NCBI GenBank assembly: GCA_028277345.1
Contig: JANQGM010000012.1
Location: forward strand, 16,408-80,407
Reading direction: 5' to 3'
Length of the DNA stretch: 64,000 nucleotides
Source of the DNA: Candidatus Bipolaricaulota bacterium
GTDB lineage: Bacteria > Bipolaricaulota > Bipolaricaulia > UBA7950 > UBA9294
The number at the start of each line of letters is the position of its first letter. Position 1 is the stretch's first letter. The position numbers and the translations under genes were made by a program. Below are positions 29,038 to 38,338 of the stretch, piece by piece. The notes under the pieces were generated by a model that saw only the letters and a list, made by a program, of their open reading frames with translations, did no database searches and was not told the DNA's origin.

Positions 29038-30117
29038 ATGCGAACCGGGACCTCAGACCTTCCTCTTCATCACGGACGCGCGCCTCGATGGCTCTTCTCG
29101 CGGATGACTCAATTGGCGGGGTCGATTACGGAGTTGATGATTCTCGAACACGGAGTTCCTGGGCTGTTCGACCGTTTATCCAACCCCTATTGGTTCCAAT
29201 CCTTGGGGTGCGTGCTTGGGTTTGATTGGCATTCCAGTGGTGTCACGACAACGACATGCGGCGCGATCAAGGAAGGCATCAAGGGACGCGAACGGGAGCT
29301 CGGCCTCTTTGTTGCCGGGGGCAAGGGGGCGGCATCCCGAAAAACGCCGGCCGAGATTGCGGCATGGGGCGAGCGTGAGGGAACGGATTCGGCTCGACTG
29401 ACCGATGCCAGCCGCACGGCGGCCAAGGTCGACAGTTCGGCCGTTCAAGACGGCTACCAGATTTATCATCATGTGTTTCTGTTCGACCGAGATAACCAAT
29501 GGGTGGTCATTCAGCAGGGCATGAACGAGAGCAACGGCTATGCGCGGCGGTACCATTGGCAATCTTCTGCGGTGACGGATTTCGTCAATGAGCCTCACAC
29601 GGCCATCTGTTGCGATCGTCGCCAGCTGACGCTCAACCTGGTGGCCGCATCGAGCGAATCGACGCGGCATGCCAGCCACGAGCTGACGCAGTCGAAGCCA
29701 ATCGCTCTCATTCAGGAGCTGTACAAGCTCAAGTCGCTCAAGCTTCCACGACGACACGAGATCCTCATGTCGGACATCTCGCCGCGCCGGATGGAGCGGA
29801 TCTTTCTCAAGACCTATGAGGCGCATCCGGAAAGCTTCGTGGAGCTACTATGCTTGCCGGGCGTGGGCGCAAAGACGCTTCGCGCGTTATCGCTCATCGC
29901 GGAGTTGGCCTATGGTGAAGCGCCCAGTTACGAGGATCCGGCGCGCTACGGATTTGCGCATGGTGGCAAGGACGGAATTCCCTTTCCCGTCGATCGTTCG
30001 CTGTACGACCAGACGATCGATCTGATGTCGCGTGCGATCCGAAAGGCCAAGTTGGGACAATCGGATGAGCTCAAGGCACTGCGCCGAATGGAGCGGGCGT
30101 TCAATCACCCTTCGTAG
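29038..30117 (+). CDS. DUF763 domain protein
   Basis: MRTGTSDLPLHHGRAPRWLFSRMTQLAGSITELMILEHG and PYWFQSLGCVLGFDWHSSGVTTTTCGAIKEG are characteristic of DUF763; HhH-like LLCLPGVGAKTLRALSLIAEL. Confidence 0.85.
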   Translation: MRTGTSDLPLHHGRAPRWLFSRMTQLAGSITELMILEHGVPGLFDRLSNPYWFQSLGCVLGFDWHSSGVTTTTCGAIKEGIKGRERELGLFVAGGKGAASRKTPAEIAAWGEREGTDSARLTDASRTAAKVDSSAVQDGYQIYHHVFLFDRDNQWVVIQQGMNESNGYARRYHWQSSAVTDFVNEPHTAICCDRRQLTLNLVAASSESTRHASHELTQSKPIALIQELYKLKSLKLPRRHEILMSDISPRRMERIFLKTYEAHPESFVELLCLPGVGAKTLRALSLIAELAYGEAPSYEDPARYGFAHGGKDGIPFPVDRSLYDQTIDLMSRAIRKAKLGQSDELKALRRMERAFNHPS

Positions 30118-30234
30118 CACGCGAGACGGACATCATCGGCTCTCAACCGCCGCAGGCCGCGATCTTGACGCATTGTGGAGCGACGATGTTGCGAAGCCAC
30201 TCGTTCCTACGGAGGCGTAGCCGACGTAGGCAGT

Positions 30235-31620
30235 CTACTTATGAACCCGCTTCATGAAGTCCTCGATCTCCGGCATGCCGCCTTGGAAGACAAGGTACCC
30301 ATCGTGGGGCTCCCGCTCGGTAATCTCTCCGCAAATGGGGGTGAGCATCAGGGATTTAACCTTCTCCAGGTCATCGGTTTGCCCCAGCGCCCATCCCAGC
30401 TTGATATAGGCGACCTCCGGAAGCATGTTCTCGGTTGGAATGATGCCCTTGGCCATCAGATCGCGCCCCGTATCGTAGACGAACATGTGCACGTATCCCC
30501 ATAGCGTTTGCACGGTCATGTAGATGGCGACGCCCGCCGCCGTCGCGCGCTCGATGGCCGGATAGACGGGCTTGTTGACGTGTCCGAGTCCGGTTCCCGC
30601 GATGACGATGCCCTTGTAGCCCACATCGACGATGGCATCGATGATGTCCGGATGCATGTTCGGGTAGTAGTAAAGCAGTGTGACACGATCCTCGAATGTG
30701 GGAAGAATAGCGACCTCGCGATCGGTTCGCCGTGGATTGTAGTCCGAGCGCAACGGGACGACGCCCTCCCGGGTGACGGTTGCCAGCGGCGTATCGCCGA
30801 TGGTGCGGAAGGTGGAACGATACGACGAGTGCATTTTTCGGACGCGCGTCCCCCGATGCAGGAGTCCGTACTCATCGGAGGTCGGTCCGAACATGCAGAC
30901 CATGACCTCGGCGATATCCGAGGTCGCTGCCGTGGTCGTTGCGTGAATGAGATTTAGCGCGGCATCGGACGACGGACGATCGGACGAGCGCTGCGAGCCG
31001 ACCATGACGATGGGAACGGGCGAGTTTTGGACCATGAACGCGAGCGCGCTGGCCGTGTGGTGCATGGTGTCGGTCCCATGTCCGACGACGATGCCATCGA
31101 TGCCGTTTTCAATCTCCTGGCCGATGGCGCGGGCCAAGGTCTTGTATTCGTGGGGGCCCATGTTCTCCGAGAAGACGCCGAAGAGTTTCTCGGTGGACAG
31201 GTTGCAGATATCGGCCAGTTCGGGAACCGCGCCGTAGAGCTCGCCCGGAGAGAAGGCGGGAATGACCGCGCCTGTGCGATAATCGAGACGCGAGGCGATC
31301 GTTCCTCCAGTGCCCAACAGCTTCACATAGGGCTTGTCGGGAGAAACGGGAAACTCCTTTTCCGGGATCTTGTAATGCGCTTCCTTCGATCCCTTTATCG
31401 CGACGGCGGTAATCGTACGAACGTCAATGCCGACGTTGTAGCCGGTCGAAAGCTTCAAGACGAGATGTCGAGAATCGTCAAACTCCGATCGAGGGAGAAT
31501 GATGCCCCGGAATTCGCCGCGCGTCGTCGTCAGGATGACGTCGTCCCATACTCCGAATGAAAACGCTTCCAGCGTCTCCAGGGATTCGCCGCGATAGCCT
31601 TTGGTGCGTTCGTCGCTCAT
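30235..31620 (-). CDS. gatD: Glu-tRNA(Gln) amidotransferase subunit D (asparaginase-like)
   Basis: KLLGTGGTIASRLDYRTGAV, VVGHGTDTMHHTASAL, N-terminal GatD-type beta-domain; start overlaps the gatE stop. Confidence 0.9.
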   Translation of the reverse strand: MSDERTKGYRGESLETLEAFSFGVWDDVILTTTRGEFRGIILPRSEFDDSRHLVLKLSTGYNVGIDVRTITAVAIKGSKEAHYKIPEKEFPVSPDKPYVKLLGTGGTIASRLDYRTGAVIPAFSPGELYGAVPELADICNLSTEKLFGVFSENMGPHEYKTLARAIGQEIENGIDGIVVGHGTDTMHHTASALAFMVQNSPVPIVMVGSQRSSDRPSSDAALNLIHATTTAATSDIAEVMVCMFGPTSDEYGLLHRGTRVRKMHSSYRSTFRTIGDTPLATVTREGVVPLRSDYNPRRTDREVAILPTFEDRVTLLYYYPNMHPDIIDAIVDVGYKGIVIAGTGLGHVNKPVYPAIERATAAGVAIYMTVQTLWGYVHMFVYDTGRDLMAKGIIPTENMLPEVAYIKLGWALGQTDDLEKVKSLMLTPICGEITEREPHDGYLVFQGGMPEIEDFMKRVHK

Positions 31621-33566
31621 GCGCGCTCCATTTCGTCGATCCAGTTGCTCAGGGATGACAGGCGAAGGTTGCCGAGGGCGTGCTTCCGCAGTTGTCCCAT
31701 GATCCAATTGCGCATCGCGTATGGCGATCGTTGACGCTTTCGCGGAGAAAACTGCTCGGCGAGCCCGGGAATTTGCTTGCGAAGAGCCTCTCCCGTGATT
31801 GCCGAGTACCCCACCTCGCGCAACAGGGCGTCCAACGTCGGCGACGTTGAGTTGTAGCCGCGCGCGATGAGAACGGGAAGGATATCCCGGTCGAGTCCGC
31901 GTTTCCGAACGTCGTCAGCTAGGGCGACCAGCCAAGTGAGATCTCCCGGACGATCGCCGCAGACGGATCGCAGGGTATGTCCGAGCAGCGCGCCGGCGTA
32001 CGCCGGATCCCACCCGTTGACAATCAAGCTACGAAGGGTGGGAAGCAGATTTCGCTTGAGGATGAAGGCATGACAATCCTCAGGAATATCCCAATCAGCG
32101 AGCGCTTGGCACATGGCTTCCACCGGTTCAGGCAGTCCCGCTCGGATCGTCTCGATGTCCTGTTCGTCAATGGGAATGGGGGCGGAATCGGTGTCCGGAT
32201 ACATGCGGTCGGGGCCGGGAAGGACGCGTTCAAAGAGCGTGGTTCCATCGGCCAGCGCTTTGCGTGTTTCATTGGGTACCCCAGCGAAAGCCAGTTGGCA
32301 GCGTTCGATGACGGTGTCGATGGCCGTTTCCATGTCCGCGGAGGGACCCCACAGCAGGATCTGGGCGTCACGATCGCTTGCTCCCAATGTCTTACGGATT
32401 GAATCCCATGGAAGCTGAGTCGATGCCTCTTCCGAATGGGCGAGATTCGGTTTTTCGATGCAGGCGACGACCTTGAGGCGGTCCGACAGTTCGTCGGCGA
32501 AACAACGTCCGGGGTTGGTGAAATGGGCAAGAAGGCCGCTGAATCCGGGCAGATTCAATGCCATGGCCGCTTCGGGCTCGACTCCCACGGGAAGTAGGTG
32601 TGCGTGGTCTTTAGGGCGGCTGGCGTGCGCCTGCGCTGACCAGTCCTGGATTTCAGTCTCCGTGAAGCGCGATCGCAACGTCTCGCGGATGGCCAACAGC
32701 GCTTTCTGTCGGAAGGCTTCATTGTGCGTGAGGTCGGGAATCCAACGGATGTGCTGAACGCCCTTGATCTCAACGCGCGTGCCGCCATCGATGCTGACAT
32801 TGACGTCTTCGCGGCCCGCTCCAATCCCGACATTCACCTTTCCGGTGCTGCGCGCCAAGAAGCGGATGTAATGCGCGGCCTCTCGGGCTTCATCGGGGGT
32901 TAGCAGGTCAGGGTAGGTGACGGTTTCCACGAGCGGCATCCCCAGTCGATCCGTGGAGTAGATGCGCTCGTGCCCGATGTCCGAGACTTCTCGGCACGAA
33001 TCCTCTTCGATGCTCAGCTGTAAGATGCGCACGGGTTTCGTTTTCAGAGGAATGCTTCCGTGGATGCCGACGATGGCCGTCCGCTGGAAGCCGGTGGGAA
33101 TACTGCCATCCAGATATTGCTTTCGTGTGATATGCAGTTCGCCGACAACTTGGGTTCCGAGTAGAAGCGCGATTTCGATGGCGATATTGAGGGCCTCCCG
33201 GTTCATGGGAAAGGGAGGGGTATCATCGATGTCGTACGTACACGCTGTTTCTCCGAGGATTCGGTAGATGATGTTCTTTCGCGTTTTGAACTCCATCAAC
33301 GCTGTGCCATCGTACTCGCCGAGTTCGCTGAGCGTTGGCCGCATATGGCGGACGAGTTGCGCGTCGTAGGACTCACCGTCCTGATAGCGACCGGCAGGGC
33401 AGCGGCAGAAAAGCTTGCGCGCCGTCTTCAGTTGCTGGTGAACTTCCAGACCGCAACGGAATCCCAAATCGCGATACAGCGATGGCTCAGCCACTTTGCG
33501 AGAGACGTAGCCGACGCGTGCTAGGGTCTCCAGGTAAACGCTCCCCGGATTGTCGGAATCACTCAT
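31617..33566 (-). CDS. gatE: Glu-tRNA(Gln) amidotransferase subunit E (archaeal type)
   Basis: GFRCGLEVHQQLKTARKLFCRCPAG, YDIDDTPPFPMNREALNIAIEIALLLG, GSIPTGFQRTAIVG, and full length ~649 aa fit GatE. Confidence 0.9.
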   Translation of the reverse strand: MSDSDNPGSVYLETLARVGYVSRKVAEPSLYRDLGFRCGLEVHQQLKTARKLFCRCPAGRYQDGESYDAQLVRHMRPTLSELGEYDGTALMEFKTRKNIIYRILGETACTYDIDDTPPFPMNREALNIAIEIALLLGTQVVGELHITRKQYLDGSIPTGFQRTAIVGIHGSIPLKTKPVRILQLSIEEDSCREVSDIGHERIYSTDRLGMPLVETVTYPDLLTPDEAREAAHYIRFLARSTGKVNVGIGAGREDVNVSIDGGTRVEIKGVQHIRWIPDLTHNEAFRQKALLAIRETLRSRFTETEIQDWSAQAHASRPKDHAHLLPVGVEPEAAMALNLPGFSGLLAHFTNPGRCFADELSDRLKVVACIEKPNLAHSEEASTQLPWDSIRKTLGASDRDAQILLWGPSADMETAIDTVIERCQLAFAGVPNETRKALADGTTLFERVLPGPDRMYPDTDSAPIPIDEQDIETIRAGLPEPVEAMCQALADWDIPEDCHAFILKRNLLPTLRSLIVNGWDPAYAGALLGHTLRSVCGDRPGDLTWLVALADDVRKRGLDRDILPVLIARGYNSTSPTLDALLREVGYSAITGEALRKQIPGLAEQFSPRKRQRSPYAMRNWIMGQLRKHALGNLRLSSLSNWIDEMERA

Positions 33567-33788
33567 TCATCAGCCTCATCCCCTGAGCCGGCGGCTCATT
33601 ATGGTGCGGAAAGGGTAGTTGACAGCTTCGTGCAGGGCAAGGTCTCGAAGCCTACGATGGGGCGCCGGAGTGTAATCCTCGTAACTCTCGGATGGGCTGA
33701 TCCACAGTATACTATGGCGACTGCGGGTACGATCCAATCGGGTGTCGCAGTCGTGATGGGGGTATTCCGAACGGGAGGTAGGGGTCGG

Positions 33789-34586
33789 ATGAATACGACA
33801 TTCTTAACGTGGTTAGCTGTTGCTGCTGTTGTGGGTGGAGCCTTGCTGCTCTTTCTGGGGGTTCCGGGCGGGCAATCGCCGCAGCCTTTGGTCTTGGAAG
33901 ATGTGCCGGCCGATTCAGTCATTCAAGTCGAAGACGACTATTGGGAGCCCGTGACCGCCACTGCCCCGCGCATGCAGGGAACCTACGCATCGCCTGTTTC
34001 AGTTCCTGTCACGACATCGTCGTCATCGCCGTGCAGTGCCTGCGGGATTTCGCATACGATGACCATAACATCGACGGCTACGGCTTCGCTGACGGCGGTT
34101 CGTCCGCCTGCGGCGGCGCCGTGTTCAGCCTGCGGATCGAGTCACGCGATTGCCCCGGCATTGCCGTGCCGTGCGTTGACGTCCCCATGCTCCCGCGGAT
34201 ACGACCATTCGTGCACGCAACGTCCTGCGAGCGCATGTGCGCCTGGTCCTTGCTCCGGCCTGCCCGCCGGATGTGGAAATCCGTGCGGAAGCACGTGCCC
34301 GCTTGATAAGCCGGGGATCAACCGGAACATGGATCTGTGCGTGGACGAGTGTACGTTCCTTCAACTTCATACGACGATCCCCTACCCCATCTGCCAGGAT
34401 ATCTGTTTCGAATGGACGACCAGCAAAGGGTCGTTCCTCGATCCGACAGCCGCGAATCCCATCTACTATGCGCCGACGACGCACTTTGACGATGGCGAGG
34501 ATGTGTGGGTCGTGGTGAAGATCACGGATGGCAAGGGCAAACAGTACGTCGATCAGCTCAAGCTGCATATTGTGAACGTTCGCTAG
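33789..34586 (+). CDS. Cysteine-rich membrane-anchored protein with PKD-like C-terminus
   Basis: N-terminal TM MNTTFLTWLAVAAVVGGALLLFLGV; repeated PCSACGxSH; C-terminal Ig/PKD-like segment. Confidence 0.7.
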   Translation: MNTTFLTWLAVAAVVGGALLLFLGVPGGQSPQPLVLEDVPADSVIQVEDDYWEPVTATAPRMQGTYASPVSVPVTTSSSSPCSACGISHTMTITSTATASLTAVRPPAAAPCSACGSSHAIAPALPCRALTSPCSRGYDHSCTQRPASACAPGPCSGLPAGCGNPCGSTCPLDKPGINRNMDLCVDECTFLQLHTTIPYPICQDICFEWTTSKGSFLDPTAANPIYYAPTTHFDDGEDVWVVVKITDGKGKQYVDQLKLHIVNVR

Positions 34587-34602
34587 TCGACCCCATGAAC
34601 GT

Positions 34603-34630
34603 GAAGAGGGGGCACACCTGCGCCCCCTCT
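34603..34630 (+). terminator. Candidate hairpin terminator
   Basis: GAGGGGGC-ACACCTGC-GCCCCCTC, followed by a pyrimidine-rich run. Confidence 0.5.
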
Positions 34631-34654
34631 CCTCCCTCTCTGGAAAGGACCTTC

Positions 34655-35296
34655 GTGCCCCAACTGGCCGCGCTATTCGATATGGACGGCACGCTTTACG
34701 ATTCCGGAATCGATTTCGCTGCATTGCGCCAGGAACTGGGCTTTCCGCACAACGGGGTTCCCATCTTGAAGCAGTTGGAATCGTCGCCCCCTGAGCAGCG
34801 CGAGCGCGGGATCGAGTTCCTACATCGAGTCGAAGCTGAGGGCGCGGCATCCGGAACCCTAATTCCCGGCGCGGAACCGCTGATTCACTGGCTCCAGGAA
34901 CGTGGGGTTCGCTGCGCCCTGGTGACCAACAATTCGCGAGCCAGCGCCGATGCCGTGCTCGCGAAGCTGGATTTCTCGTTTGATGTGGTTCTTACGCGCG
35001 AGAACGGGCGTGCCAAGCCCGATCCTGGTTTATTTCTGTCGGCCATGGAGCACACGGGCGTTCGTCCCGAGCATGCTGTCGCCATTGGTGACACGCACTT
35101 GGATGCCTTGGCCGCTCATCGCGCGGGAATCTCCGAAATTCTTTTGGTCGCGCTACGCGATGCGTTTCGCAAGCTGATTCCGACACACGTCAGGTACAAA
35201 GAGGGCCGCGACCTCGCCGACGTCCATCGTATGATCCGCGACTGGCATCGTATCGCGGGCGCCGCGACCGAAGCACAAGATCCGCTAGGTCATTGA
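34655..35296 (+). CDS. HAD-superfamily hydrolase (phosphoglycolate phosphatase-like)
   Basis: LFDMDGTLYDSGIDF; NNSRASAD; KPDPGLF; IGDTHLD. GTG start after ggaaaggacc. Confidence 0.87.
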   Translation: MPQLAALFDMDGTLYDSGIDFAALRQELGFPHNGVPILKQLESSPPEQRERGIEFLHRVEAEGAASGTLIPGAEPLIHWLQERGVRCALVTNNSRASADAVLAKLDFSFDVVLTRENGRAKPDPGLFLSAMEHTGVRPEHAVAIGDTHLDALAAHRAGISEILLVALRDAFRKLIPTHVRYKEGRDLADVHRMIRDWHRIAGAATEAQDPLGH

Positions 35297-36697
35297 CCAG
35301 ATCGTTCCTTGCGCCGAATCCTTCAGTGTGACTCCCATCTCGGCCAGCTGATCCCGGATCTGATCGGCAAGCGCGAAGTCTTTCTTGTCTCTCAACTGCT
35401 TCCTCAGATTGATGAGTAAGTCCACCAGATCGTTCTCCAAGCCGGCATGGGTTGCCTCCGATTCGGCGAACAGGCCGAGCGGCGCACCCAGTTCCCGGAT
35501 GAGGGTGACGGCATCTCGCAGTGCGAGGCGATCGTCAGGGGTTGCGTCTTGACGGAAGCGGTTGATGGATGAGACCAATTCCTGAAGGACGCCGATGGCG
35601 GCCACGGTGTTAAGATCGTCATCCATGGCTTCGATGTATCGGGATCGGTAAGTCCGAAGCGTTTCGACAAATGCCATACCGGCGGCTCCGGGGCTTCCGG
35701 CTGCGTTGCGCAGCTCGGCATCCACGTCCGAAAGCAGCGTTCGGATACGGTCAACCGCCGTTCGTGCCGCTTGAAGCCCCTCTTCGGAGTAGTCGAGCGG
35801 TTTGCGATAGTGCCGCGACAGGTAGAAATAGCGAACGGTTTCGGCATCGTGCCGTTCGAGGACGTTCTTTGCGTAGTCGAAATTCCCCAACGACTTGGAC
35901 ATCTTTTCGCCGCCGATGGAGAGCATTCCGTTGTGGAGCCAGAAACGGAAGAAGGGCTCATGCTTCGCGGACTCGGCTTGTGCGATCTCGTTCTCATGGT
36001 GCGGAAAGACGAGATCGTTTCCACCAGCATGGATATCGCGTCGATCACCGAGGTACCGGTTGGACAGCGCCACGCACTCGGTATGCCAGCCCGGCCGTCC
36101 GGGGCCCCATGGCGAATCCCAGTTGGGTTCTCCGGGCTTGGCCGCTTTCCAGAGTGTGAAGTCGAGCGGGTTCTCCTTTTGTGCGGAGGCGGCGATACGC
36201 GCGCCGGCTTCTTGATCTTCAAGGCGCCGGCCGGACAGCTTTCCGTATCCTTCGAAGGAGTCTACGCGGAAGTAGACATCGCCGTCCCGCTCATAGGCAT
36301 GTCCCTGATCGATGAGCGATGAGACCAGTTCGATCATGTCCTCAATATGCTCAGTGGCTTTGGGCGAATGCGTCGGCGAGAGTACTCCCAAGCCCTTCAG
36401 AAGGTCGAAGTAGGCGTCCGTATAGGTGCGGGCGATTGTCTCGACGGTCTCGCCCGTCTCAAGCGACCGGTTGATCAGCTTGTCATCCACGTCGGTGACG
36501 TTTTGGATGTGCGTGACCTTCCACCCCTTGGTCGTCTCAAGATAGCGGCGTAGGGTGTCGAAAACGATGATCGGCCGGACATTGCCGATGTGGATGTGAT
36601 CATAGACAGTGGGGCCACAGACGTACATCCCCACGGTCTGGCCATCTTGCGGTTGGAATGTCTCGTCACGCTTTGTGAGGGTGTTGTAGAGTTTCAT
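35285..36697 (-). CDS. cysS: Cysteinyl-tRNA synthetase
   Basis: MYVCGPTVYDHIHIGNVRP (HIGN), GRPGWHTECVALS, KMSKSLGN. Confidence 0.96.
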   Translation of the reverse strand: MKLYNTLTKRDETFQPQDGQTVGMYVCGPTVYDHIHIGNVRPIIVFDTLRRYLETTKGWKVTHIQNVTDVDDKLINRSLETGETVETIARTYTDAYFDLLKGLGVLSPTHSPKATEHIEDMIELVSSLIDQGHAYERDGDVYFRVDSFEGYGKLSGRRLEDQEAGARIAASAQKENPLDFTLWKAAKPGEPNWDSPWGPGRPGWHTECVALSNRYLGDRRDIHAGGNDLVFPHHENEIAQAESAKHEPFFRFWLHNGMLSIGGEKMSKSLGNFDYAKNVLERHDAETVRYFYLSRHYRKPLDYSEEGLQAARTAVDRIRTLLSDVDAELRNAAGSPGAAGMAFVETLRTYRSRYIEAMDDDLNTVAAIGVLQELVSSINRFRQDATPDDRLALRDAVTLIRELGAPLGLFAESEATHAGLENDLVDLLINLRKQLRDKKDFALADQIRDQLAEMGVTLKDSAQGTIWSMT

Positions 36698-36781
36698 CAG
36701 CCCCACCTCCTGTTCGCCGATTATAGAAGAGGCACCCCGGGGTTACTACCGAAACTAGGGATGGGCGGCTAGACTGTATGC

Positions 36782-37243
36782 ATGACGGCCATCGATTCGC
36801 TTCTCACGATCGCCATTGCCGCCGCGCCCGTGTTCGAGTTGCGAGGCGCCATTCCGTTTGCACTCGCGCGCGGTGCGTCCCCGGCGCTGGCCTTGTGTTT
36901 CTCCTTGCTGGGAAATCTTCTCGTCGTCCCCCTCTTGCTATGGGGACTGGCCTCGATCGAATGCCTGTTGATGCGATGGCCCTTCGCCGAGCGGTTGATG
37001 ACGCAAGTCTTTGCGCGAAGTCGACGCAAGGGGCGTTGGATCGAACGTTGGGGGATGGTGGGCTTATTGCTGTTGGTCGCCATTCCGCTTCCGGGGACAG
37101 GGGCCTGGACCGGGTCGATCGCCGCCTTTCTGCTGGGAATACCGAGTCGAAGGGCCCTGCCATGGATCGCTCTTGGTGTGCTCGTTGCGGGAGTCGTTGT
37201 CACGCTTGCGAGCCTGGGCGTGATTGCCGCCTTTGGTCACTGA
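36782..37243 (+). CDS. Small multidrug export family protein (COG2426-like)
   Basis: APVFELRGAIPFALARGASP; multi-TM, ~153 aa; PLPGTGAWTGSIAAFLLG. Confidence 0.8.
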   Translation: MTAIDSLLTIAIAAAPVFELRGAIPFALARGASPALALCFSLLGNLLVVPLLLWGLASIECLLMRWPFAERLMTQVFARSRRKGRWIERWGMVGLLLLVAIPLPGTGAWTGSIAAFLLGIPSRRALPWIALGVLVAGVVVTLASLGVIAAFGH

Positions 37244-37267
37244 GCGGACGGCTGCGTGCTCAGCCAG

Positions 37268-38338
37268 CTAGCGCCGAAGCGGTTTCACGACGTACCTCGC
37301 CATGAGCGGGAACAGAACGATCGCGAGGCCCAGAAAGGCTGCCGTGGTCAGCCAATAGCGAATATCCGACATGTCCATCACTCCGGTGACGGATCGCATG
37401 ACGTTGGCCATGTGTGTCAGGGGTAACCCGGCGCTGATGGTGCGGAGGAAGCCGGGCATGAATTCGATGGGGAAGTAAATGCCGGCGAGGAACATCATGA
37501 TCATGGCCAACACGTTGGCGAGATTGCCCGCGCTCGACGGCCGCCGGACCAACAACGCGATCACGGTTCCCAGCCCCATTGTCCCCAGGGTGGAACAGAC
37601 GACGAACAGGATGTATCGAACCCAATCGACCGTGAAGTTCAAACGGAATATCAACATACCGACTCCGAGCGTGATGAACGTCGAGATGAGCCCGACGACG
37701 AGGCGAACAATGGCGATCGCTATGAGAAGGGCGGTTGGACGCATCGGCGTTACGATCAATCGGTCGAGGATCTTGCGCTCCTTCATCTGGGTGAGATGTC
37801 CGGAGACGGCGAACAAACCCGACGACAGAATGGTGAAGGCGAGGATGCCCGGCAACACGAGATTGAACCAGCCGGTCGATTCGATCTCGCCGGCATGAAT
37901 GCGATGAACCGTGATTGCGGGCTGCGCCCCCTGGGCACGCATATCGAACTCGGCAGCGATGCCGCCCGCGATCTGCTGAAAAGCGACGTTCTCTTGCAGG
38001 CGGCCGGGATCGTAGAGAAAGCGCAGATCGTCTCCCGTCCAGATTAGCCCGAAATCGACGCGATGGTCGGAAATGGCGGCTTCGAGCTCCTCTCGGTCTG
38101 GGAAGGAGATCGTGTTTCCCACTCCCGCTTCGCTCAGCACGGAAAGGAGGAGTTCTTCGTTGTGAGCGGACTCCAACACGAACCCCACCTCCGCTCGTTC
38201 GGCATCTCCCATGCCGCTGAACAGGAACCCGAAAAGGAGGATGAAGACGACCGGAAACAGCAGCGTGAAGAACAACATCAGCTTGTCGCGCGTGAAGTTG
38301 CGAACCTCGGCCAGCAACAGGGCGGCGAAACTTCTCAT
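37268..38338 (-). CDS. ABC-2 type transporter permease
   Basis: MRSFAALLLAEVRNFTRDKLMLFFTLLFPVVFILLFG; six TM; ABC-2 layout. Confidence 0.85.
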   Translation of the reverse strand: MRSFAALLLAEVRNFTRDKLMLFFTLLFPVVFILLFGFLFSGMGDAERAEVGFVLESAHNEELLLSVLSEAGVGNTISFPDREELEAAISDHRVDFGLIWTGDDLRFLYDPGRLQENVAFQQIAGGIAAEFDMRAQGAQPAITVHRIHAGEIESTGWFNLVLPGILAFTILSSGLFAVSGHLTQMKERKILDRLIVTPMRPTALLIAIAIVRLVVGLISTFITLGVGMLIFRLNFTVDWVRYILFVVCSTLGTMGLGTVIALLVRRPSSAGNLANVLAMIMMFLAGIYFPIEFMPGFLRTISAGLPLTHMANVMRSVTGVMDMSDIRYWLTTAAFLGLAIVLFPLMARYVVKPLRR

